A stretch of 64,000 nucleotides of DNA from Kiloniellales bacterium. Its GTDB lineage: Bacteria > Pseudomonadota > Alphaproteobacteria > Kiloniellales > JAKSBE01. A program made the position numbers and the translations under genes. The stretch is from contig JASJBF010000008.1 in assembly GCA_030066685.1 (NCBI GenBank), positions 62,001 to 126,000 on the forward strand. Direction: 5' to 3'. Below, in pieces: positions 46,954 to 54,976 of the stretch. Under the pieces are notes generated by a model that ran no database searches, was not told the DNA's origin, and saw nothing but the letters and a program-made list of their open reading frames with translations. Position 1 is the stretch's first letter. Each line of letters opens with the position of its first letter.

Positions 46954-47801
46954 TGCTTCTGCGCCTGATCGATGGGGGGCAGTCCTCGGCGATCGACTTT
47001 CCCCTTTTCAACGCGGTCCTCGACAGGACCGGCAGGCGGCAGCTCAGACAGCTGGTGACGCTGGTGGCAGCCACGCGCGGTCAGGTTCTGGCTAGCCAGG
47101 GTGAGATCGGGTCCGACTTCCTCGTGCTGGCTGACGGCGTCGCCAAGCTCTGGAAGGTTCTGCCCGACGGGCGGCGCCAGATCGTTGCCTTCCGCGCCGC
47201 CGGGGACCTGATCCCGCTGCATCGGCGCGATACGCCCTGGCCGGTCACCGCCCAGGCCGTCTCAAACTGCCGGCTCTTCCGGCTGGAATGGAAAGCGCTG
47301 CAGCGTCTCGCCGATCGCTACCCGGTGATCGACCGCGCGCTCCTCGATCTGGCGAGCGACGAGATCGCCGCCCTTCAGGACCGTCTTTTGACCCTCGGCC
47401 GGAAGACGGTCGAGGAGAAGCTTGCGTCTTTCATCCTCGAGTTCTGCCGTCCCTCAGCAGCGCCAACGAGCCTCGGCCGGGAGATTCACCTTCCCATGCG
47501 CCGCTCTGAGATCGCCGAATACCTCGGCTTGACGACGGAATCCGTTTCGCGCGAGTTCTCACGCCTCAAGCGAGAGCGTATCCTGTCGATGCCCCGACCC
47601 AGCCGCATCGTTCTGCTCAACCGCCCGGCGCTGGAGGCTCTGGCGACAGGAATGCCGGGCGTAGCGCAGCCGCAGGTCTGGCGGGGCCAGTCAGCGCGCT
47701 TGGACGAAGGTTCCGGGCCCGCCACCGCAAAGCCGAACGGCGGTGTATCCGGGCACCATCAGGAACCCTTGCCGAGCACGACGCGGCCAGCCGTCCGCTA
47801 G
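46953..47801 (+). CDS. Crp/FNR family transcriptional regulator, FixK-like
   Basis: The 282-residue protein has a cyclic-nucleotide-binding-like domain (about 30-150: RGQVLASQGEIGSDFLVLADG, FRAAGDLIPLH) and a C-terminal helix-turn-helix (about 195-230) whose recognition helix reads TTESVSREFSRLKRE, with the E-SR residues that in FNR/FixK read TTGAT. There is no N-terminal cysteine cluster, which separates it from oxygen-sensing FNR and suits FixK/DNR-type regulators. The C-terminal 50 residues are a basic, low-complexity tail. It is coupled to the USP gene by TGATG. The boxes at 20822, 20904 and 41667 are candidate targets. Confidence 0.85.
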   Translation: MLLRLIDGGQSSAIDFPLFNAVLDRTGRRQLRQLVTLVAATRGQVLASQGEIGSDFLVLADGVAKLWKVLPDGRRQIVAFRAAGDLIPLHRRDTPWPVTAQAVSNCRLFRLEWKALQRLADRYPVIDRALLDLASDEIAALQDRLLTLGRKTVEEKLASFILEFCRPSAAPTSLGREIHLPMRRSEIAEYLGLTTESVSREFSRLKRERILSMPRPSRIVLLNRPALEALATGMPGVAQPQVWRGQSARLDEGSGPATAKPNGGVSGHHQEPLPSTTRPAVR

Positions 47802-47952
47802 GGTCCGCCCTGCGGCGGCCGCCCGCGGCCGTCCGAACGAAGATCCCTGGACGGTCGCCTTCATCTGCCGGAAACTGGCATAGATCAATGCAGGTCCGGC
47901 CCCGGGCCGTAGCGTCGGGCCGGCGTGTCTGGGCGGGCGGAAGGCGGTGCTG

Positions 47953-50571
47953 ATGGGCGAAAGGGTTCCCGGCAAGGACGAGTCTGCCGAGAAGTCGCAG
48001 GCCGCCAAGGCCATGGCCGCGGCGGAGACGGGCCTGCGCAGCCCGCTCGGCCCGGTCGGGAAGCTCTTGGCCGGCGTTGCCTTGGCCTGGTCGCTGTTTC
48101 AGCTGTGGATCGCGTCCCCGCTGCCCTTCCTTTTCGCCGACGTCCTGCCGGTCCTGAACGACACCAAGACCCGCTCGATCCACCTCGCCTTCGCGGTCTT
48201 CCTGGTCTACACCGGGCGGCCCGCCCTCAAGCGCTCGCCGCAGGATCGGGTGCCCCGGCAGGACTGGGTCTTTGCGCTGCTCGGCGCCTTCTGCGCGGCC
48301 TACCTCTTCCTCTTCTACGAGGCCCTGGCCGAACGGCAGGGCTTGCCGACCACGACCGACCTCGTCGTCGCCGGTACCGGACTGGTGCTGCTGCTCGAGG
48401 CGACGCGCCGGGCCCTGGGCCCGCCGCTGACCATCGTCGCCCTGGTATTCCTCGCCTATATCTTCTTCGGCGATCGCAGCTTCGTCCCGGAGGCGATTCA
48501 GTGGAAGGGCGCATCCTTCGCAAAGGCCATGTCGCATCAATGGCTGGGCACCGAGGGCGTCTTCGGCATCGCCATCGGCGTGTCCAGCAGCATGGTCTTC
48601 CTTTTCGTCCTCTTCGGCGCTTTGCTCGAGAAGGCAGGGGCCGGCAACTACTTCATCCGCGTCGCCTTCGCGCTGCTCGGGCACATGCGCGGCGGGCCGG
48701 CGAAGGCGGCGGTGGTGTCCTCGGGCATGACCGGCATCATCTCCGGCTCCTCGATCGCCAACGTGGTGACCACCGGGACCTTCACCATCCCGCTGATGAA
48801 GCGGGTCGGCTTCTCGGCCGAGAAGGCCGGCGCGGTCGAGGTCGCCTCCTCGACCAACGGCCAGCTGATGCCGCCGATCATGGGCGCCGCCGCCTTCCTG
48901 ATGGTCGAGTTCGTCGGCATCAGCTACGTCGAGGTGATCAAGCACGCCTTCCTTCCGGCGGTGATCTCCTACATCGCTCTGGTCTACATCGTTCACCTCG
49001 AAGCGGTAAAAGCGGGCATGAAGGGCCTGCCCCGACGGACCGAGACCCCCTTCATACGCGCAATGATCGGCTTTCTGACGGGCGTGATCGGCTTGGTGAT
49101 CCTCTCCGGCGTCGTCTACTACGGCCTCGGCTGGATCAAGGGGGTTGCCGGCGCGGCCACGCCCTACGTCGCCGTTTTGCTGCTTTGCCTGGCCTACCTG
49201 GCGCTCCTGAAGTACGCCACTCGCCATCCGGAGCTCGAGGTCATGGAGCGCATCGACGTGCTGCCGGAGCCCGGGCCGACGATCAAGGCCGGCCTCTACT
49301 ACCTGCTGCCCCTGGTGGTGCTGATCTGGTGCCTGACCGTGGAGCGCTTCTCGCCGGGCCTCTCGGCCTTCTGGGCGGCCACCTTCATGTGCGCGATCGT
49401 GGTCACCCAGCACGCGCTGAAGTCGATCCTGCGCCGCGAGGCGGGATTGGGCGGCGGGCTGCGCCGGGGCCTGGTCGAGCTGCGCGACGGCCTGATCGCC
49501 GGTGCCCGCAACATGGTCGGGATCGGAGTCGCGACGGCGACCGCGGGCATCATCGTCGGCACCGTGACCCTGACCGGGATCGGCCTGGTCATGACCGAGT
49601 TCGTCGAGCTGGTCTCCGGCGGCAACCTCATGTTCATGCTGCTGATGACCGCGGTCATCAGCCTGATTCTGGGCATGGGCCTGCCGACCACCGCGAACTA
49701 CATCGTCGTGTCGTCGCTGATGGCGCCGGTGATCGTGACCCTGGGGGCGCAGAACGGCCTGATCGTGCCCTTGATCGCCGTCCACATGTTCGTCTTCTAC
49801 TTCGGCATCCTGGCCGACGACACGCCGCCGGTCGGCCTCGGCGCCTTCGCCGCGGCGGCCATCTCGAAGGGCGACCCGATCCGGACTGGGATTCAAGGCT
49901 TCACCTACGACATCCGCACCGCGATCCTGCCCTTCATGTTCATCTTCAACACCGAGCTCCTGATGATCGATATCCAGGGGCCCCTGCATCTGGTCCTGAC
50001 GATCGCGACCGCCCTCTGCGCCATGCTGGCCTTCGCCTCGGCGACCCAGGGCTACTTAATCGTCAAGAACCGGCTCTGGGAGATCGCCGCGCTGCTGCTC
50101 ATCGCCTTCACCCTGTTCCGGCCCGGTTTCTGGCTCGACATGGTGCAGCCGCCGTTCCGCGCCGACGATCCCGCCCGCCTGATCGAGATCGCCGGCGGCG
50201 CGGCGCCGAACAGCGACATCCGCCTGAAGGTCGAGGGCGAGAACTTCGCGACGGGGGAGATGGTCGCCAAGACCGTCCTTCTCCCGCTCGGGCCGGCGGG
50301 CGAGGGCGCGGCGCGCCTCCAAGCCTCTGCCGGGATCACCATGCGCGAAGAGGACGGCAAGACCTTTATCGACGCCATCGAGTTCGGCAGTCCGGCCGAG
50401 AAGGCGAAGCTGGACTTCGACTGGGAGATCACCGAAGTCATCGTGCCGGCCGACCGCCTGCCCAAGCAGATCCTCTACATTCCCGCCCTCGCCCTCTTGC
50501 TGTTCATCTACCTCCAGCAACGCCGCCGGCGGGCAGGTCCGGTTGCGGCGGCCGCGCCGGCGGCGGACTGA
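47953..50571 (+). CDS. TRAP transporter permease, 4TM/12TM fusion with C-terminal DUF3394 domain
   Basis: The 872-residue protein is a fused TRAP permease: the small-subunit-like part (about 35-140) leads into the large DctM-like part (about 140-700), with GVSSSMVFLFVLFGALLE, SGSSIANVVTTGTFTIPLMK, LGMGLPTTANYIVVSSLMAP and the ADDTPPVGLGAFAAAAISK motif typical of the family. The last part (about 700-870) is a soluble DUF3394-type domain followed by one hydrophobic segment (ILYIPALALLLFIYL). The ATG at 47953 has GGAAGG in front. No periplasmic binding protein is encoded in the window, so the substrate is unknown. A USP gene follows after 15 bp. Confidence 0.93.
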   Translation: MGERVPGKDESAEKSQAAKAMAAAETGLRSPLGPVGKLLAGVALAWSLFQLWIASPLPFLFADVLPVLNDTKTRSIHLAFAVFLVYTGRPALKRSPQDRVPRQDWVFALLGAFCAAYLFLFYEALAERQGLPTTTDLVVAGTGLVLLLEATRRALGPPLTIVALVFLAYIFFGDRSFVPEAIQWKGASFAKAMSHQWLGTEGVFGIAIGVSSSMVFLFVLFGALLEKAGAGNYFIRVAFALLGHMRGGPAKAAVVSSGMTGIISGSSIANVVTTGTFTIPLMKRVGFSAEKAGAVEVASSTNGQLMPPIMGAAAFLMVEFVGISYVEVIKHAFLPAVISYIALVYIVHLEAVKAGMKGLPRRTETPFIRAMIGFLTGVIGLVILSGVVYYGLGWIKGVAGAATPYVAVLLLCLAYLALLKYATRHPELEVMERIDVLPEPGPTIKAGLYYLLPLVVLIWCLTVERFSPGLSAFWAATFMCAIVVTQHALKSILRREAGLGGGLRRGLVELRDGLIAGARNMVGIGVATATAGIIVGTVTLTGIGLVMTEFVELVSGGNLMFMLLMTAVISLILGMGLPTTANYIVVSSLMAPVIVTLGAQNGLIVPLIAVHMFVFYFGILADDTPPVGLGAFAAAAISKGDPIRTGIQGFTYDIRTAILPFMFIFNTELLMIDIQGPLHLVLTIATALCAMLAFASATQGYLIVKNRLWEIAALLLIAFTLFRPGFWLDMVQPPFRADDPARLIEIAGGAAPNSDIRLKVEGENFATGEMVAKTVLLPLGPAGEGAARLQASAGITMREEDGKTFIDAIEFGSPAEKAKLDFDWEITEVIVPADRLPKQILYIPALALLLFIYLQQRRRRAGPVAAAAPAAD

Positions 50572-50586
50572 GCGGAGCGCCGAGCC

Positions 50587-51015
50587 ATGCACAAGAACAT
50601 CCTCCTTCCGGTCGACCTCAATCACACCGAGAGCCTGGGCAAGGCCGTCGAGGTCGCGGTCCACCTCGCCAAGACCTCAGGCGCCCGGCTGCACGTGGTC
50701 ACCGTCGTGCCCGGCTTCGGCCTGCCGGTGGTCGCCAGCTACTTCCCGGAGGATTTCGAGCAGAAGGCGCTGGCGAGCGCGAAGCAGGCGCTGGACCGCT
50801 TCGTCGCTCAGAGCTTCCCGAAGGGCCTGGCGGTCCAGGCGCTCGTCGCCCACGGCACCGTCTACGACGAGATCCTAAGCTGCGCCGCGGAGCTCGGTGT
50901 CGATCTCATCGTCATGGCCTCCCACCGTCCGGAAATGCAGGACTACCTGCTCGGCAGCAACGCCTCGACGGTGGTCCGCCACGCCAAGTGCTCGGTCCTG
51001 GTGGTGCGGGACTAG
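50587..51015 (+). CDS. Universal stress protein linked to TRAP transporter
   Basis: The 142-residue UspA-fold protein begins with ILLPVDLNHTESLGKAVEVA and ends with VMASHRPEMQDYLLGSNAS, which lacks the G-x2-G part of the ATP motif. UspA proteins next to TRAP transporters are known from the Halomonas Tea system (TeaD), where they tune uptake. It follows the permease by 15 bp. Its stop codon TAG is formed by the end of the second palindromic element, so the C-terminus may have been redefined by that insertion. Confidence 0.9.
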   Translation: MHKNILLPVDLNHTESLGKAVEVAVHLAKTSGARLHVVTVVPGFGLPVVASYFPEDFEQKALASAKQALDRFVAQSFPKGLAVQALVAHGTVYDEILSCAAELGVDLIVMASHRPEMQDYLLGSNASTVVRHAKCSVLVVRD

Positions 51016-51118
51016 ATCAAACTGCGCTCAATTGGACTCAATTGAGCGCAGATAATTTGATCTATTCCATATAGATAGAGCAGCCTATTTGCGTTCGAAT
51101 GAACGCAGGCGGCTCTAG
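51012..51118. repeat. 107-bp double-hairpin palindromic element, copy 2 (inverted)
   Basis: In reverse complement this equals copy 1 (16134-16240) with 5 substitutions and no gaps. Both CTAG ends, both hairpins and the 13-bp inner stem of hairpin two are kept; the substitutions fall in loops or break single pairs of hairpin one. The USP stop codon (51013-51015) is formed by this end of the element, exactly as in copy 1. Confidence 0.92.
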
Positions 51119-51131
51119 CGCACTTCCCGAT

Positions 51132-51149
51132 CAGACGCGTTCGCGTCTG
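51132..51149. repeat. 8-bp perfect inverted repeat with TT loop
   Basis: CAGACGCG and CGCGTCTG flank TT, 14 bp beyond the end of the palindromic element copy 2 and ahead of the leftward TPP-enzyme stop. It may be a terminator hairpin for that gene; there is no T-run. Confidence 0.5.
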
Positions 51150-51228
51150 GCCGGATGTAATGCCCTAGAAGCCGCTCTCCGCCGGCTCTCCGGGAGCGGC
51201 CAGCCTGCGGACGGGGTTTGCCGGCGCT

Positions 51229-52956
51229 CTATCGGCCGAACGCGCGGCGGCCCAGCGCCCTTGTAACGAAATGCAGGCGCTCGCCCCAGGGCAGCCGGCC
51301 GAAGTTGGTGCGCACGACGCCCTGGGTGAAGAAGGTCCGCTGGGTGTTGTCGACGGCGACTTCGACCACGACCGGGCCGGCGCGGGAGCGGTTCAGGGCT
51401 TCGGCGATCCCGTCGTCGAGTTCCGGGTCGCTCTGGATGCTCAGGAAGGGCACGCCGAGGCCCGCGCAAAGACTGCGGAGCTCGAAGTCCGGAAGGTCGC
51501 TCGCACAGCGATGCGCGAAGGCGGTGTCCTGAAACTGCGCGATCTGGGTGAGCTCCCGATCACGCAGCACGAAGAGCGCCAGGGAAACGCGAAGCTGGGC
51601 GGCGGTGATCAGTTCGAGGCCGGTCATCAGGAAGGCCCCATCGCCCATGAAGGCGGCCACCGGCCGGTCCGGATTGGCGAGGCCGGCTCCGATCGCCGCC
51701 GGCAGCGCGTAGCCCATGCAGGAGAAGTCGACCGGCGCGAGAAAGGAGCGGGGCTGGTTCAATCGCAGGCTTTCCATGGCCAGGAAGAGGCCATTGCCGC
51801 TGTCGACCACGTAGATGGTCTCCGGCCCGAAGCGCGCTTGCACGGCCTGGACCATACGAGGACCAGAAACGGCCTTCGAGCTCCGCCAGGATAGCCACTC
51901 TTGCGCGACGCTTTCCTGCCCGCCGGCAATGCTGGCCTGGAGGTCTTCGTCACGGTCGCGGTCCGAGAGACGGCCGAGCAGGTCACGCACGAAGACCGCC
52001 GCGTCCGCCCGGATCGGGAGGTCCGTCTCGTAGTTCCTGCCGAGCACCTCCGGATCGACGTCGACGTGGATCAGGGGGCGAGGCGGCGAGACGCCATAGC
52101 TGGCGGTCCCGACTTCGGCGAAACGGCAGCCGATCGCCAGGGTGGCGTCGCAGGATCCGGCGACCGCACGCAGAGCCTTCGGCGCCGCCGCGCCGAACCC
52201 GCACCAGAGCCAAAGCGGATGGCTCTCCGGAAACACGCCTTTGCCCTGTATCGTGGTCGCGACCGGCGCCTGCAGGCATTCCGCCAAGGCGACGAGATCC
52301 GCTTGCGGCGCTTCGGCGCAGCCGTTGCCCAGGTAGAGCAAAGGCCGCCGCGCGTCCTGCAGCCGCGCGACGGTCTGCGTGATCGCGTCGGAGAGCGGCT
52401 GTCCCGCTGGCGCGTCCGCCTCGGCCGTTTCGCGCCTTGCGGGCTCATGGTGGAAGACCATCAGGTTGGCCGGGATCTCGACGATCACCGGACCCTGCGG
52501 TGCCTGGCGCGCCGTCCGACAAGCCTTGCGCAGCACCTCGGCGATCCTTTCGCCCTCGGTCACGCGGTATTGGGCCTTGGTGACCGGCCTGGCGAGCTCC
52601 AGCTGTGGGACGTCGTGCAGCTGATAGGCCTTGCCGATGTCCGAGCGCACGCCACAGGACAAGACCAGAAGCGGCACCTGATCCATGAAGGCCTCGGCGA
52701 TGCCCGAGAGCGCGTGGGTCAGTCCGGCACCAGGCACCAGATTGACGCACCCGAGCTTTCCGGAGCTTCGGGACACACCGTCGGCCATGAAGGAGGCGCA
52801 TTGCTCGTCGGTCACCAGGACCGGCCGCACGCCCTCGGAGCGATCCAGGGCGTCGTAGAGCTCAAGATTCTGGGCGCCCGGTATTCCGAAAGCGAAGGGC
52901 ACGGCTTCTTCCTCGAGAGCCTCGACGATCATGTCGGCGCCGGATTTCTTCGCCAT
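51229..52956 (-). CDS. Acetolactate-synthase-like thiamine-diphosphate enzyme
   Basis: The 575-residue enzyme (ATG at 52956, GGAGG placed upstream) has the three-domain layout of the acetohydroxyacid synthase superfamily. The cofactor-activating glutamate lies in VTDEQCASFMADGVSR, the central domain in LLYLGNGCAEAP, and the cofactor motif starts GDGAFLMTGLELITAA and ends with LRDRELTQIAQFQ in place of the usual Asn-bearing end. No small regulatory subunit is encoded beside it. The substrate is not settled; 2-oxoacid decarboxylation or carboligation is expected. It follows an NAD-dependent reductase gene by 51 bp, so the two may act in sequence. Confidence 0.85.
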   Translation of the reverse strand: MAKKSGADMIVEALEEEAVPFAFGIPGAQNLELYDALDRSEGVRPVLVTDEQCASFMADGVSRSSGKLGCVNLVPGAGLTHALSGIAEAFMDQVPLLVLSCGVRSDIGKAYQLHDVPQLELARPVTKAQYRVTEGERIAEVLRKACRTARQAPQGPVIVEIPANLMVFHHEPARRETAEADAPAGQPLSDAITQTVARLQDARRPLLYLGNGCAEAPQADLVALAECLQAPVATTIQGKGVFPESHPLWLWCGFGAAAPKALRAVAGSCDATLAIGCRFAEVGTASYGVSPPRPLIHVDVDPEVLGRNYETDLPIRADAAVFVRDLLGRLSDRDRDEDLQASIAGGQESVAQEWLSWRSSKAVSGPRMVQAVQARFGPETIYVVDSGNGLFLAMESLRLNQPRSFLAPVDFSCMGYALPAAIGAGLANPDRPVAAFMGDGAFLMTGLELITAAQLRVSLALFVLRDRELTQIAQFQDTAFAHRCASDLPDFELRSLCAGLGVPFLSIQSDPELDDGIAEALNRSRAGPVVVEVAVDNTQRTFFTQGVVRTNFGRLPWGERLHFVTRALGRRAFGR

Positions 52957-53007
52957 GTGTTCGACCTCCAACGTTCCCGGCCGTCTCGCCGGCCCCGCCC
53001 CCCGGGG

Positions 53008-53988
53008 TCAGGCCAGCAGGCCTTCCTCCTTCATCCAGGTGCAGGCATCCACGACCATGGTCTCCAGGGCCGCCGGCTGGTAACCGAGTTCGCGCTTCGC
53101 CTTGTCCGAGACGATCTCGGGATCGTTGACCATGAGGGCGACGGCCTCGGGCGTCAGGTCGGGCTCCCGTCCGGTCAAGGCGGCCTTGAGCACCCTGAAC
53201 CGGGCCACCAGGCGCAGGATCGGCATCGGCAGGTTCCTTTTGGGGATCGGCTTGTCGATCAGCCGGCCGATGGTCTCGAGAACCTCGCGGAAGCTCGCCT
53301 CGACGCCGGGCAGGAGATAGGTCTCGCCTGCGCGTGCCCTTCGGGCAGCGGCGACGTGGGCGCGGGCCACGGCCTCGGCATGGCAGAAGCGGCTCCGGAC
53401 GGCGGGCACGCCGGGCAAGCTGCCATCGTCGACCATGCGGATGAGCCGCCCCCAGTTGTGCGTGTCGTAGCGGCCGATGAGGTGGCCCGGATTGAGGATC
53501 ACGGCATCCAAACCTTCGGCGCCGACCCGTCGGACCTCCTCTTCGGCCAAGGCCTTGCTGCGCACGTAGTTGATCCAGGACCGGGCGCCGGCCTGCGGTG
53601 TTTCCTCGCTGATCTCGCGCTGCCCCAAGCCGAAGGTATTCCAGGTCGAGGTGTGCACCAGCCGTCGGGCTCCTTTCGCGAGCGCGACCCTTGCGACGTT
53701 GCGGGTTCCCGCGACGTTGATCCGGGTTTGCAGGGCGTCGCGGCGCGACCAGATCGAGGTCAGCGCCGCCGTGTGGAAGACCGCGTCCGCCGCCTCCGGC
53801 ATCGCCGCCTCCAGCTGTTCGGACTCGGTGATGTCCCCCGCCACGAGGGCGACGGGAAAGGCCTCGGCGTAGGAAGTTGCCGTCCCGGGCAGGTGAAGGC
53901 CGACGACCTCCCAGCCGTCCGAGCAAAGCTGTTCGACCAGGTTAAGGCCTAGAAAACCGTTTGCACCGGTGACGAACGCGCGCGGCAT
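53008..53988 (-). CDS. NAD-dependent epimerase/dehydratase family protein
   Basis: The 326-residue extended SDR has the cofactor loop FVTGANGFLGLNLVEQL at its N-terminus, a long insertion and the catalytic NYVRSKALAEEEV segment (Y-x3-K). It is of the dihydroflavonol reductase-like group, which reduces keto groups. I choose the ATG at 53988 since GGAG sits 9 bp upstream, rather than the GTG at 54003. It is the first gene of a two-gene leftward operon with the TPP enzyme and could reduce that enzyme's product; this is inference. Confidence 0.85.
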   Translation of the reverse strand: MPRAFVTGANGFLGLNLVEQLCSDGWEVVGLHLPGTATSYAEAFPVALVAGDITESEQLEAAMPEAADAVFHTAALTSIWSRRDALQTRINVAGTRNVARVALAKGARRLVHTSTWNTFGLGQREISEETPQAGARSWINYVRSKALAEEEVRRVGAEGLDAVILNPGHLIGRYDTHNWGRLIRMVDDGSLPGVPAVRSRFCHAEAVARAHVAAARRARAGETYLLPGVEASFREVLETIGRLIDKPIPKRNLPMPILRLVARFRVLKAALTGREPDLTPEAVALMVNDPEIVSDKAKRELGYQPAALETMVVDACTWMKEEGLLA

Positions 53989-54158
53989 TTGGCCGGTCTC
54001 CACGCTTGCGCCACCTTCCCCGTCGGGCGGTGAGGATGCCCGAACCCGGGGGTCTCAGCGCCCCACCTCCGGCCAGATGCAGAGGCGTCGGGTCGGGAGG
54101 TGCGCGAGGCGGCACCAGAAACCTATCTGCGAAGCGTCTTCGAAGACCTTGATCTGCG

Positions 54159-54881
54159 TCAGGATCCTGCTGCGCGTGAGTCGACCAGACTGTCGTCGCC
54201 GGCGAAGAGCGCCTCCAGGACCGCGCGTTCGCGAGAGACCACGAGGTCGAGGAACTCCTCGGCGCCGCCCATCTTCAGGAAGGCCGCATAGCCCCGTTCA
54301 AGGAAGTCCTGGAGCTCGCCGAGGCCGGCCAGGATCGCCGGCTTGCGCATCAAGGACAGCGCCTTGCCGACGAAGGGCTGCCGGGTCAGATGATCGAGCG
54401 ACCGGCCCAGGCGCGCGATCAGGTCGATCTGAAGTTCCCGCTCGGCGGGGCGCCCGACCTTGCGGTAGGCACGGCCATAGCTGGCGTGGTCCAGCGTCTC
54501 GACCTCCGGCCCGAGGGCCCGCACCATGGCTGCGTCCAGCGTCTCCGACAGGGTGCTCAGCTGGAGCGCGTCGGCCACCGTCTCGAGGCCGGCGGCAGGC
54601 AGCACCTTCCTCATGATCGGCAGGATGCGGCGAACCTCAACCTCGTGCCGGCTCAAGTCTTCCGGGCCGTAGATGTCGCTGAGGAAGAACGACGCCGTGG
54701 CCGCGTAGCGCGGGCTCGCCAGCAGGTCGGCGTGCCGGCGTGCCAGGCTCTCTGCCTGCCACCCGCGAAGGAGCTGGCGCCCGCGCGCCGCCACGGGCTC
54801 GGCCGCCATGGTGGCGCGCAGCTCGGCCGCGAGGTCGAGCTGCTCCAAGAGGCGACGGACGATCTTGTTCTTGGTCGGCAC
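54159..54881 (-). CDS. Conserved protein of unknown function
   Basis: I do not assign a function. The protein is helical, hydrophilic and without a membrane segment. Distinct stretches are QLLRGWQAESLARRHADLL, a FFLSDIYGPEDLSRHEVEV segment that recalls an uncharacterised proteobacterial family, and AYRKVGRPAERELQIDL. I use the GTG at 54881 (VPTKNKI), giving 240 residues and leaving 95 bp for the divergent promoters; an ATG at 54953 is possible and would leave only 23 bp. It is opposite the WS/DGAT gene, so a link to lipid metabolism is possible by position only. Confidence 0.65.
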   Translation of the reverse strand: MPTKNKIVRRLLEQLDLAAELRATMAAEPVAARGRQLLRGWQAESLARRHADLLASPRYAATASFFLSDIYGPEDLSRHEVEVRRILPIMRKVLPAAGLETVADALQLSTLSETLDAAMVRALGPEVETLDHASYGRAYRKVGRPAERELQIDLIARLGRSLDHLTRQPFVGKALSLMRKPAILAGLGELQDFLERGYAAFLKMGGAEEFLDLVVSRERAVLEALFAGDDSLVDSRAAGS

Positions 54882-54976
54882 GGGTAATTGTCTATCATCT
54901 TCGCCTGGGCAAGCGAACCGAAAGGCGTCTAGGTTCGCCGCCCCGAGGGCCATAGCCTCAGGAAAGTCGCACGCGG

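Noticed and set aside
47876-47889. FNR box upstream of the TRAP permease (GGCATAGATCAA)
   Set aside because: Only the right arm matches; the left arm has three mismatches.
47617-49989. 790-codon leftward frame over the TRAP permease
   Set aside because: Antisense shadow with repetitive D/R/G/Q translation and no domain.
47925-51074. 1049-codon rightward frame over the TRAP permease
   Set aside because: It runs through the palindromic element and reads R/A/P/G-rich low complexity; the in-phase TRAP frame has clear family motifs.
51901-53952. 683-codon rightward frame opposite the TPP enzyme and reductase
   Set aside because: Antisense shadow; both genes on the other strand carry catalytic motifs.
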